This document shows positions 6,812 to 14,032 of a stretch of 17,445 nucleotides of DNA, piece after piece. This stretch comes from Candidatus Omnitrophota bacterium (GTDB taxonomy: Bacteria > Omnitrophota > Gorgyraeia > Gygaellales > Profunditerraquicolaceae), in contig JAQUAP010000024.1 of assembly GCA_028687205.1 (NCBI GenBank), forward strand, positions 1 to 17,445. Reading direction: 5' to 3'. Position numbers and translations under genes: made by a program. A model generated the notes under the pieces. The model saw nothing but the letters and a program-made list of their open reading frames with translations. It searched no databases and had not been told where the DNA came from. How positions within the stretch are numbered: position 1 is the first letter of the stretch; each line of letters begins with the position of its first letter.

Positions 6812-8460
6812 TTTAAAATCGCACCCTTATCCGCGGAAGTTACTAATCTTGAATACCTGGAGAGATAGCCTGTCCTGATTTTAGGCGCTACAGGCTTCCA
6901 GTTTTTGAATCTTTTCCTAATCTCTTCCTGGCTTAATTTTGCCTCTATCTTTCTATTAGGTATATCAATAGTAATGGTATCGCCGTCTTTTAAAACCGCG
7001 ATCGGGCCGCCGGAAGAAGCCTCCGGGGAAATATGGCCGATGCAAGGGCCTTTTGTCCCGCCCGAGAAACGGCCGTCGGTAATCAGCGCCACGGAATCTG
7101 CCAGGCCCATACCCACAATCGCCGCGGTCGGGGCAAGCATCTCGCGCATACCCGGGCCGCCTGCGGGGCCTTCATAGCGGATGACAATACAGTCTCCTTT
7201 TTTAATCTTATTACTCATAATCGCCTGCATTGCCTCTTCTTCGCGGTTAAAGACGCGCGCCCTTCCGCTGAATTTCATCATCTTTTCGCTCACGCCGGAT
7301 TGTTTGACTACGGCGCCGCTGGGCGCGATATTCCCATAGAGCACGGCAATACCGCCCTGCTTATGGTACGCCTTATTCAGCGGACGGATTACATCCTCGT
7401 CAAAGATCCGCGCTTTATCAGCGATGGCAAAGGTCCTCTCTCCGCTTACATTTAAAATATTATTCAACTTATGCTTTAATCTCTTAGAAACCGCGGGGAT
7501 TCCTCCGGCATATTCCAAATCTTCCATAAAATGCGTCCCTGCCGGCTCTAAGTTAGTGATGTGCGGCACAGTTTTGCTGATCTTATCAAAGGTCTTTAAA
7601 TCCAGCGCAATTCCCGCTTCATGGGCGATAGACATAAGATGCAGCACGGTATTGCTTGAGCCGCCCAAAGCCATATCCACCACAATAGCGTTCTCCAGAG
7701 ATTTTTTCGTGATGATATCGCGCGGCTTGATATTTCTGCGCACCAACTCCACGATGCGCTCGCCGCTGGCCTGGGCAAGGCGGCGTTTTTTCGCGGATGC
7801 TGCCAGGGCAGTGCCGCTCCCGGGTAAAGACATCCCCATCGCCTCGGTCAAACAAGCCATGGTATTAGCAGTATATAAACCCTGGCAAGAGCCGGCTCCC
7901 GGGCAGGCTTCCATTTCTAAGCAGGACAATTCATCCGAAGAGATATCTCCTTTTTTTACCCTCGCCATGGCTTCATAAGTATCGTGCACAAAAGCTAATT
8001 TACGTTTGTCGTAACGTCCGGAAAGCATCGGGCCGGCAGTCACAATGATCGCCGGAATATTCAGGCGCGCTGCACCCATCAGCATACCGGGAGTAATCTT
8101 ATCGCAGTTAGTCAGGCAGATAATCCCGTCTAATTGATGGGCATTACAAACCGTCTCAATCGTATCGGCGACAATCTCGCGCAGGGCCAGAGGATAACAC
8201 ATCCCCAAATGCCCCATCGCAATACCGTCGCAGATCCCCGGCACTCCGAATAAAAAAGGCACGCCCTGCCCGTAACAGATCCCGCGCTCGATAAAACGCT
8301 CCAAGTCACGCATACCGATATGGCCCGGGATAAGGTCGGTAAAAGACGAGGCTACGCCGATAAACGGCCGATCCAAATCTTTCCTGGACAATCCCGTCGC
8401 GTGCAAAAGGCTGCGGTGCGGCACTCTCTCCAATCCTTTTTTGATTTTATCAGATCTCAT
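6808..8460 (-). CDS. ilvD: Dihydroxy-acid dehydratase
   Basis: Iron-sulfur dehydratase forming 2-ketoisovalerate and 2-keto-3-methylvalerate. The 550 residues fit the IlvD family rather than the related Edd. Motifs include IPGHIGMRDL, CDGIAMGHLGM, LTNCDKITPGMLMGAARLNIP (the family signature with Cys119), ACPGAGSCQGLYTANTM (Cys186/Cys192) and GRFSGGTKGPCIGHISPEA near the C-terminus. It is the first ilv gene after palindrome copy 2 and has a GAGAGG ribosome site 7 nt before the ATG. It probably leads an ilvD-ilvB-ilvN-ilvC unit. The Fe-S cluster implies oxygen sensitivity, consistent with but not proof of an anaerobic host. Confidence 0.96.
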   Translation of the reverse strand: MRSDKIKKGLERVPHRSLLHATGLSRKDLDRPFIGVASSFTDLIPGHIGMRDLERFIERGICYGQGVPFLFGVPGICDGIAMGHLGMCYPLALREIVADTIETVCNAHQLDGIICLTNCDKITPGMLMGAARLNIPAIIVTAGPMLSGRYDKRKLAFVHDTYEAMARVKKGDISSDELSCLEMEACPGAGSCQGLYTANTMACLTEAMGMSLPGSGTALAASAKKRRLAQASGERIVELVRRNIKPRDIITKKSLENAIVVDMALGGSSNTVLHLMSIAHEAGIALDLKTFDKISKTVPHITNLEPAGTHFMEDLEYAGGIPAVSKRLKHKLNNILNVSGERTFAIADKARIFDEDVIRPLNKAYHKQGGIAVLYGNIAPSGAVVKQSGVSEKMMKFSGRARVFNREEEAMQAIMSNKIKKGDCIVIRYEGPAGGPGMREMLAPTAAIVGMGLADSVALITDGRFSGGTKGPCIGHISPEASSGGPIAVLKDGDTITIDIPNRKIEAKLSQEEIRKRFKNWKPVAPKIRTGYLSRYSRLVTSADKGAILK

Positions 8461-8475
8461 ATTTTACCTCTCTTT

Positions 8476-8545
8476 AATAAAGGGGACGTTTCTATTTTTC
8501 TGTCTTATATATAGGGAGCGGAAAAATAGAAACGTCCCCTTTATT
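8476..8545. repeat. Palindromic element, copy 2 (aldolase-ilvD spacer)
   Basis: A perfect 25-bp inverted repeat (8476-8500 with 8521-8545) around a 20-nt loop. The arms are identical to those of the element at 3542-3609. The loops differ but share GTCTTA and a GGG(G)A-GCG/CG block; the loop GGGGACG of copy 1 is here GGGAGCG, so the alternative small hairpin is weakened. It abuts the aldolase TAG stop and leaves 15 nt to the ilvD start, enough for the ilvD ribosome site. The spacer has no room for a T-box or leader peptide. The two copies bracket the ilv block exactly. Confidence 0.93.
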
Positions 8546-9871
8546 CTAATCAGCGCCTTCTCCGTCGTGGACAACTTCTTTTCCTGCTTTACGGGCCCTG
8601 ACAATCACGCGTTTCAAAACCACATGCTTATCCACTGATTCCCGGTTATTCACACTATCTAACTGCTTAAAGAGAAAATCGAATTTATGCTCTATCTCGG
8701 CGGCGATCTTATCGCGTACGTCCTGGGGCAGGCCCATGATCTCTTTTTTGAACGGACCGAGCGCTTTTTTGCGCGCCTTATAGAAAAACTGTTCGTCGGT
8801 CTCCCCCTCTTTTCTTTCGCCGGCGGCATTCACGTTCAGCCAATCATACATTTTTTTCTTTAAGTCAGCGGGAAAGTTTTTACTGTCCAGCATCATATTC
8901 TGAAAACCGGTTGCTAAATGCACTTCCAGGGTATCGTTCTCCGGGAATTTATGGAACATATCTTCCGGCAAAGTCGAGGCGCCGTGCTGCACTGCTCCTC
9001 CCAGGCCGAATTCCTTTTTGGCGAGGCCGGAAATAGTTTTTAAGGTCGTAAAATCCAGTTTTACCTCGGCGATAGAGCCGTCGCTCTTCACTACGCCGCC
9101 GTGGGATGTCCCGGTCTGAATGGAGATCTTGCTTATTCCGACCAGGCCTTTGCGTAACCTTTCTTTATACCCTTGCATAAACGCGCGTAAATCCTCCGGC
9201 GTAGAATTCTGATGCCCTACCTCGCCGATTTCTCCGCCTACCGAAACCGTAATGCCTTTCGGCTCGATCCTGCGGATGAATTGCGTCAGCTTGGCGCAAA
9301 CTTCGTAATTAAGCTTCTGCTGCGCTTTTATATCCGGCTTGGATAAATCCACTAAAGTGGATGAATCAATATCAATATTATAAAATCCCGCGCTGATGCT
9401 GTCGGCGATGACATCCTGTAGGGCCTGTAACTCCTTAGCGGGGTTTTCCTGGAATTTCTTGGCGTTTGCCTGCGTATGGTCTGCCTGGATGAATACCGGG
9501 CCCTGATAACCTTCTTTGATTGCGGCCCCGAGGATAACAGCGGCGTATTCAACCGGAGCCTGGGCAGTATAACCCATTTCGGATTTAGCGATTTCAAAAA
9601 TAAAAGCGCCGGAATTGTTCTTTTTGGCGACCCTGAAGATTGCCCGCGCCAAATCGTAAGCCATGCTGCGCAGGTTTATCGCCGGCACGGTAAAGCCGCC
9701 GACTTCGCCGCGGCCGCTGGCCATATAAAGTTCATGTATACTGGAGGGATAAATACCTTTTTTATAAGCTATAGCGCATATTTTCTTGGCTAATTTCTTT
9801 TTCATCGCCACGTCATCGCTCAATATTAAATCCATAACCACCTTATCAATACTCAAAGCCTTCCTGCCCAT
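8546..9871 (-). CDS. Class II (zinc) ketose-bisphosphate aldolase, long form, probably fructose-bisphosphate aldolase
   Basis: Predicted to cleave fructose-1,6-bisphosphate to the two triose phosphates, or to work in reverse in gluconeogenesis. Class II motifs are clear: FIQADHTQAN with catalytic Asp131 and zinc-ligand His132, SVGGEIGEVGHQ (210-221) with the expected Glu, QTGTSHGG with His257 and AVQHGAST with His296. At 441 residues it is much longer than the usual 280-360. There is an N-terminal helix-rich extension (about 1-50) and a charged C-terminal tail (about 340-441) of no recognised function. The position 26 nt after pfkA supports FBP as substrate, but tagatose-bisphosphate or another ketose phosphate cannot be excluded. 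An AAAGGAGAAG ribosome site lies upstream of the ATG with somewhat long spacing. Confidence 0.85.
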   Translation of the reverse strand: MGRKALSIDKVVMDLILSDDVAMKKKLAKKICAIAYKKGIYPSSIHELYMASGRGEVGGFTVPAINLRSMAYDLARAIFRVAKKNNSGAFIFEIAKSEMGYTAQAPVEYAAVILGAAIKEGYQGPVFIQADHTQANAKKFQENPAKELQALQDVIADSISAGFYNIDIDSSTLVDLSKPDIKAQQKLNYEVCAKLTQFIRRIEPKGITVSVGGEIGEVGHQNSTPEDLRAFMQGYKERLRKGLVGISKISIQTGTSHGGVVKSDGSIAEVKLDFTTLKTISGLAKKEFGLGGAVQHGASTLPEDMFHKFPENDTLEVHLATGFQNMMLDSKNFPADLKKKMYDWLNVNAAGERKEGETDEQFFYKARKKALGPFKKEIMGLPQDVRDKIAAEIEHKFDFLFKQLDSVNNRESVDKHVVLKRVIVRARKAGKEVVHDGEGAD

Positions 9872-9897
9872 AGCAAGTAACTTCTCCTTTCGTCTCT

Positions 9898-10860
9898 TTA
9901 GGTTAAAGTTTTAATCAGGCTATAAATACCTTCTAAATTAAATTCTTTTTTCTTAATCGCGGTCGCAAAATCTACGGAAGCTACATGGCCATTGACAATG
10001 CCGAAGGCCTTGTCCTTTTCCCCTTTAAGTAGGCAATCCACTGCTGCCTTGCCTAAGTTTAAAGCGATGTCCCGGCTGAATGCCGTAGGCCGGCCGCCCC
10101 TTTGAATATGGCCAAGAGTGACTGAGCGGGTCTCAAGGCTGGTCATCTCGGTTATCTTTTTAGCAATATCTTCGGCGTGGCCCGCGCCTTCAGCCACGAC
10201 GATAATCCAGCTTATCTTACCGGCCAGGTTGCCGTGGACAATATTATGGCAGGCCTCTTCCAAATCAAACGGCTTCTCCGGGATAAATACCTCTTCGCAC
10301 CCTCCGGCAAGGGCTACGGCAAGGGCGATAAAGCCGCACTTACGGCCCATTACCTCAACTACAAAAATACGCTCCATACTGGTTGCGGTATCGCGGATAT
10401 TGTCAATAGCGGCAAGCGCCGTATTGATAGCAGTATCAGCGCCGATAGTATAGTCTATTCCGTTTATATCGTTATCAATAGACGCGGCTATACCCACGCA
10501 GGGCACATTATATTTAGCGCCGAATAGATGGGCTGCGGTAAAGCTGCCGTTACCGCCGATTACCACCAGGCCGTCAATGGCAAATTTTTTAACCGTATTA
10601 AATGCGCGCTCCTGCCCTTCTTTAGTTTCAAACTCAGGGCAGCGCGCGGTCTTTAAAATCGTGCCTCCCTGGCTGATTATTCCTGAAACAGAGCGATGCT
10701 CCAAAACTTTTAACTCTTCGTTAATCAAGCCCCACCATCCGCGGAATACGCCCATTACTTCTATCTTATTGGCCAGGCCGTAACGCACTACTGCCCGGAT
10801 TGCCGGGTTCATTCCCGGGGCATCCCCGCCTGTAGTCAGAACTGCTATACGTTTTATCAA
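9898..10860 (-). CDS. pfkA: 6-phosphofructokinase (PfkA family), probably ATP-dependent
   Basis: Phosphorylates fructose-6-phosphate in glycolysis (cytoplasmic). The 320 residues match bacterial PfkA length. Motifs are TTGGDAPGMN (9-18), TARCPEFETKEG, SIDNDINGIDYTIG with catalytic Asp129, VVEVMGRKCGFIAL and GHIQRGGRPTAFSRD. The usual GGDGS is GGNGS (102-106): Asn104 replaces the Asp that helps bind Mg-nucleotide, while Gly105, the residue that is Asp in most PPi-dependent enzymes, is retained. ATP is therefore the likelier donor. The start is a TTG overlapping the ahcY stop by 4 nt (TTGA) with GGGAG upstream; the nearby ATG is out of frame. It pairs with the aldolase gene downstream. Confidence 0.93.
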   Translation of the reverse strand: MIKRIAVLTTGGDAPGMNPAIRAVVRYGLANKIEVMGVFRGWWGLINEELKVLEHRSVSGIISQGGTILKTARCPEFETKEGQERAFNTVKKFAIDGLVVIGGNGSFTAAHLFGAKYNVPCVGIAASIDNDINGIDYTIGADTAINTALAAIDNIRDTATSMERIFVVEVMGRKCGFIALAVALAGGCEEVFIPEKPFDLEEACHNIVHGNLAGKISWIIVVAEGAGHAEDIAKKITEMTSLETRSVTLGHIQRGGRPTAFSRDIALNLGKAAVDCLLKGEKDKAFGIVNGHVASVDFATAIKKKEFNLEGIYSLIKTLT

Positions 10861-12113
10861 GTACCCATCTCCCAGCTGGCCAGGTATTTTTTTTGTTCCG
10901 CGGTCAGCGTATCTATTTTTATGCCTAAAGATTTTAATTTTAAAGCGGCGATATTCTGATCAATATTTTCCGGGACTTTATAGACCTGTTTCTTTAATTT
11001 TTTATAATTCTTGGCCAGGTATTCGGCGGAAAATGCCTGGTTGGCAAAAGACATATCCATGACGCTGGCCGGATGGCCTTCGGCAGCGGCTAAATTGATC
11101 AGGCGGCCTTCGCCTAAAAGGTAGATCCTGCGCCCGTCTTTTAAAATATACTCTTCCACAAAATCACGGATGAATTTTCTTTTTACGCTTAACTTCGCCA
11201 GGCCCGGGATATCCAGCTCCACGTTAAAGTGCCCGGAATTACAGACGATCGCTCCGTCCTTCATCGCTGCGAAATGTTCTTTCCTGATAACATTGATATC
11301 ACCGGTCACCGTTACAAAAACATCCCCGATTTTTGCCGCTTCTTTTATCGGCATGACGCGGAAACCGTCCATCGTCGCTTCCAGGGCCCGCAGAGGATCG
11401 ACTTCCACTACGATTACTTTGGCGCCCAGGCCGTTAGCGCGCATGGCCGCGCCTTTGCCGCACCAGCCATAACCGCAGACCACAAAATTCGCGCCGGCTA
11501 ATAATTTATTCGTTGCCCGGATGATCCCGTCTATCGTAGATTGGCCGGTACCGTACCGGTTATCAAACAAATGCTTGGTCATAGCATCATTCACTGCGAT
11601 TATCGGATAGCGTAATTTACCCTCTAAGGCTAAAGCCCTTAAGCGGATTACGCCGGTAGTCGTCTCCTCGGTGCCGCCGATAATATTGCTATGTGCGCTA
11701 AGCGCGCCACTGTGAATAGTGCTGACTAAATCTGCGCCGTCGTCCATCGTCATCTCGGGCGAGGCCGCCAAAGCGGATTTTATATGGCGATAATAAGTTT
11801 TAGTGTCTTCTCCTTTGATCGCAAAAACAGATATCTTGGCATTCTTAACCAGGGACGCAGCCACATCATCCTGCGTGGATAACGGATTAGAGGCGCAGAT
11901 AAAAACCTCCGCTCCCCCTGCCTTTAAAACACCGGCCAAAACCCCTGTCTCAGTGGTAACATGCAAACAGGCAGCGATCTTTAAACCCTTTAGCGGTTTT
12001 TCTTTGGCGAACCTCTGCCTGATTAAATCCAGGACAGGCATGTTGTTAGCCGCCCATTCAATCCTCAAAGCACCCTTCTTGGCTAATTTTATATTCTTGA
12101 TATCATATTTCAT
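10857..12113 (-). CDS. ahcY: S-adenosylhomocysteine hydrolase
   Basis: Hydrolyses SAH, the by-product of SAM-dependent methylation, to homocysteine and adenosine; uses tightly bound NAD. Evidence in 418 residues: SNPLSTQDDVAASL, DDGADLV (Asp125), GGTEETTTGV (Glu150), NDAMTKHLFDNRYGTGQS with Lys180/Asp184, and the NAD fold VVCGYGWCGKGAA (211-223). CNSGHFNVE and LLGEGRLINLAAAEGHP follow. It lacks the internal insertion of about 40 residues in many bacterial and mitochondrial-type enzymes and has the YGTGQST wording of archaeal/Thermotoga-type members. The ATG overlaps the metK stop by 4 nt (ATGA), placing the SAM-making and SAH-removing enzymes under coupled translation. Confidence 0.96.
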   Translation of the reverse strand: MKYDIKNIKLAKKGALRIEWAANNMPVLDLIRQRFAKEKPLKGLKIAACLHVTTETGVLAGVLKAGGAEVFICASNPLSTQDDVAASLVKNAKISVFAIKGEDTKTYYRHIKSALAASPEMTMDDGADLVSTIHSGALSAHSNIIGGTEETTTGVIRLRALALEGKLRYPIIAVNDAMTKHLFDNRYGTGQSTIDGIIRATNKLLAGANFVVCGYGWCGKGAAMRANGLGAKVIVVEVDPLRALEATMDGFRVMPIKEAAKIGDVFVTVTGDINVIRKEHFAAMKDGAIVCNSGHFNVELDIPGLAKLSVKRKFIRDFVEEYILKDGRRIYLLGEGRLINLAAAEGHPASVMDMSFANQAFSAEYLAKNYKKLKKQVYKVPENIDQNIAALKLKSLGIKIDTLTAEQKKYLASWEMGT

Positions 12114-13279
12114 ATTTTCCCTGCCTGTTTCTTTAATGTCGTTGCCTTGTCTATGCTCTCCCAGCTAAACTCCGGTTCAGTCCGGCCAAAATGTCCGTAA
12201 CAGGCAGTCTTCCTGTATATCGGCCGCAGCAGGTCCAGGGATTTGATCATCCCCTGCGGAGTAAGCTCAAAATTATCCCGGATTAATTTTATAAACTGGG
12301 CCTCGGTCAGTTTTCCGGTGCCGGAGGTATCCACCATAATCGCTAACGGATCAGCCCGTCCGATGACATATGCCAGATGAATCAGGCATTTATCGGCCAG
12401 GCCGCTAGCGACAATATTCTTGGCAATGTAACGCGCCATGTAAGCTGCTGAACGGTCAACCTTAGTCGGGTCCTTGCCGGAGAATGCCCCGCCGCCGGGC
12501 GCCGCCGCTCCGCCGTAAGTATCCACGACGATCTTTCTTCCGGTCATGCCGGTATCGGATTGCGGGCCGCCGATAACGAATTTCCCCGTCTCGTTAACGA
12601 AATATTTCGTATCTCTATCAATATATTCTTTTAATACGGGCCTGGCAATCACATCAATAAATTCCTGGCGCGCCTGTTTGGTAATCTTATCTTTGGCAGC
12701 ATTAAGTATCTCCTCGGTATGCTGGCAGGCCAGGACCACCGAATCTACCCGCTTAGGATGGCCGTCGTGATATTCAACGCTCACCTGGGATTTACAATCA
12801 GGGCCTAAATATTTTAAAATTCCCTTTCTCCTTACCTCTGCCATACGCCGCACTAATTTTTGCGAGAGCATTAACGGTAACGGCATCAGCTCTGCGGTCT
12901 CACGGCAGGCAAAACCGACCATAAAACCCTGGTCTCCCGCTCCGCCGGTATTTACTCCCTGGGCGATATCCGGAGACTGGCTGTTAATCGTATTGATAAT
13001 CGCGCAGGTATGGTAATCAAACCCGTATTTAGGATGCGTGTAGCCTATCTCTTTAATAATCCCGCGGGCTAATTTCTGTATATCGACATAAGCGGTAGTG
13101 GTAATCTCGCCGCCGACGATTAAAAGCCCCATCGTCACAAAGGTTTCGCAGGCAACCCGGCCGTAAGGGTCTTCTTTTAAAACCTCGTCCAATACGCCGT
13201 CGGATATCTGATCGCAGAGTTTATCCGGATGCCCCTCACCTACAGATTCTGAAGTAAAAAAATGCTTGCGTGTTCCCAT
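12110..13279 (-). CDS. metK: S-adenosylmethionine synthetase
   Basis: Makes SAM from methionine and ATP. The 389 residues contain ESVGEGHPDKLCDQISD with catalytic His17, the family signature GAGDQGFMVGFA (113-124), the glycine-rich GGGAFSGKDPTKVDRSAAY (262-280), and C-terminal ACYGHFGR and FSWE. Two in-frame starts adjoin (TTG-ATG). The ATG at 13279 is preferred because AAGGAGG sits 4 nt before it, against 1 nt for the TTG at 13282, which would add one residue. The upstream spacer is only 18 nt, so there is no SAM riboswitch directly in front of it. It ends in a 4-nt overlap with ahcY. Confidence 0.96.
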   Translation of the reverse strand: MGTRKHFFTSESVGEGHPDKLCDQISDGVLDEVLKEDPYGRVACETFVTMGLLIVGGEITTTAYVDIQKLARGIIKEIGYTHPKYGFDYHTCAIINTINSQSPDIAQGVNTGGAGDQGFMVGFACRETAELMPLPLMLSQKLVRRMAEVRRKGILKYLGPDCKSQVSVEYHDGHPKRVDSVVLACQHTEEILNAAKDKITKQARQEFIDVIARPVLKEYIDRDTKYFVNETGKFVIGGPQSDTGMTGRKIVVDTYGGAAAPGGGAFSGKDPTKVDRSAAYMARYIAKNIVASGLADKCLIHLAYVIGRADPLAIMVDTSGTGKLTEAQFIKLIRDNFELTPQGMIKSLDLLRPIYRKTACYGHFGRTEPEFSWESIDKATTLKKQAGKI

Positions 13280-13283
13280 CAAT

Positions 13284-13290
13284 CCTCCTT
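13284..13290 (-). promoter_or_regulatory. Shine-Dalgarno that decides the metK start
   Basis: AAGGAGG on the minus strand, 4 nt before the metK ATG at 13279 and only 1 nt before the alternative TTG at 13282. It favours the ATG as the true start. Confidence 0.75.
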
Positions 13291-13297
13291 AAAGTTT

Positions 13298-14032
13298 TTA
13301 AGCAAAATATTTTTTTGCTCGGGTTAAATATTTAAAATCTCCGATATCATACCAGGAACCCTGAAAAATAAAGCCATAGGTATCCATCCTGCCCTTAAGC
13401 CAATCTATGTAATTACCCGTAGCATCCGCCTTCCTGCCGATTTTCAGGTATTCTTTAATCAGCTTTAAGCGCGCAGCTGGAATATAATACAAACACATCG
13501 CTACGAGCCGGGATTTCGGTTTAGCCGGCTTCTCTTCAAAATAGACGACCCGGCCGGCCCTGTCCAGTTTGGCTACGCCGTAACGGGAAGCGTCCTTTAA
13601 ATCCTTTAACTTGTAAAGACCGATACTGACTGCCGGGCTCTTACTGGCCGCGAAATTCACAAACCTGGCTAATCCGCCGCTGAAGAGATTGTCGCCGCCG
13701 ATAACCAGGATATCTTCTTTGATGCGCTTATTTTTTATGACAAAATCAATATCGCCGATGGCGCCCAGCCTGTCCGTGTTGCTCCTGGTCAGGTCATCAA
13801 CCAGGGTGAGCGTTTTTTTTACCTTAAGCGATTTTTTCCACTCCCGGAACCTGGCAATAAACTTGCTGTTGGTAACGATGATAATCTCATCGACCTGCCT
13901 TAAGCCCTTTAACTTAGCAATGATGTAGTCGAGGATCGGCCTCTTTTTAACCTCAAGCAAAGGCTTGGGGTATTCCCGGGTTAAAGGATACAGGCGTGTA
14001 GCGTATCCCGCGGCTAAAATTATCGCCTTTAT
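13298..14032 (-). CDS. Sugar-phosphate nucleotidyltransferase (RmlA/GlmU-N-like), apparent AUA start
   Basis: Predicted to activate a sugar-1-phosphate with an NTP for nucleotide-sugar synthesis. From the proposed start it is 244 residues, with the nucleotide motif ILAAGYATRLYPLT (5-18), PKPLLEV with Lys23, VIGGDNLF, RYGVAKLDRAGRVVYFEEKP and a C-terminal GSWYDIGDFKYL. It is shorter than RmlA (about 290) and lacks a left-handed helix domain, so the sugar is unassigned. The first ATG/GTG/TTG in frame is a TTG at 13960, inside the conserved PKPLLEV, which would delete the active-site loop. The real start should be the ATA at 14032-14030, with AAGGGAG 8 nt upstream, overlapping the ptsI TAA as ATAA. 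No ATG/GTG/TTG was seen in this frame for at least 15 codons further upstream, where it lies inside ptsI. Confidence 0.85.
   Translation of the reverse strand: MKAIILAAGYATRLYPLTREYPKPLLEVKKRPILDYIIAKLKGLRQVDEIIIVTNSKFIARFREWKKSLKVKKTLTLVDDLTRSNTDRLGAIGDIDFVIKNKRIKEDILVIGGDNLFSGGLARFVNFAASKSPAVSIGLYKLKDLKDASRYGVAKLDRAGRVVYFEEKPAKPKSRLVAMCLYYIPAARLKLIKEYLKIGRKADATGNYIDWLKGRMDTYGFIFQGSWYDIGDFKYLTRAKKYFA

Noticed and set aside
7619..7855. Extra minus-strand frames inside ilvD
   Set aside because: They are alternative-frame shadows within an intact dihydroxy-acid dehydratase.
8461..8545. T-box riboswitch or leader-peptide attenuator in front of ilvD
   Set aside because: The spacer is only 85 nt and almost entirely the palindrome; no short ORF rich in Ile/Val/Leu codons and no T-box sequence is present.
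13280..13297. SAM riboswitch in front of metK
   Set aside because: Only 18 nt separate metK from the upstream stop codon.
13298..13960. Nucleotidyltransferase starting at the TTG at 13960
   Set aside because: This start would remove the conserved nucleotide-binding loop encoded just upstream in the same frame, so the gene was extended to the ATA at 14032.
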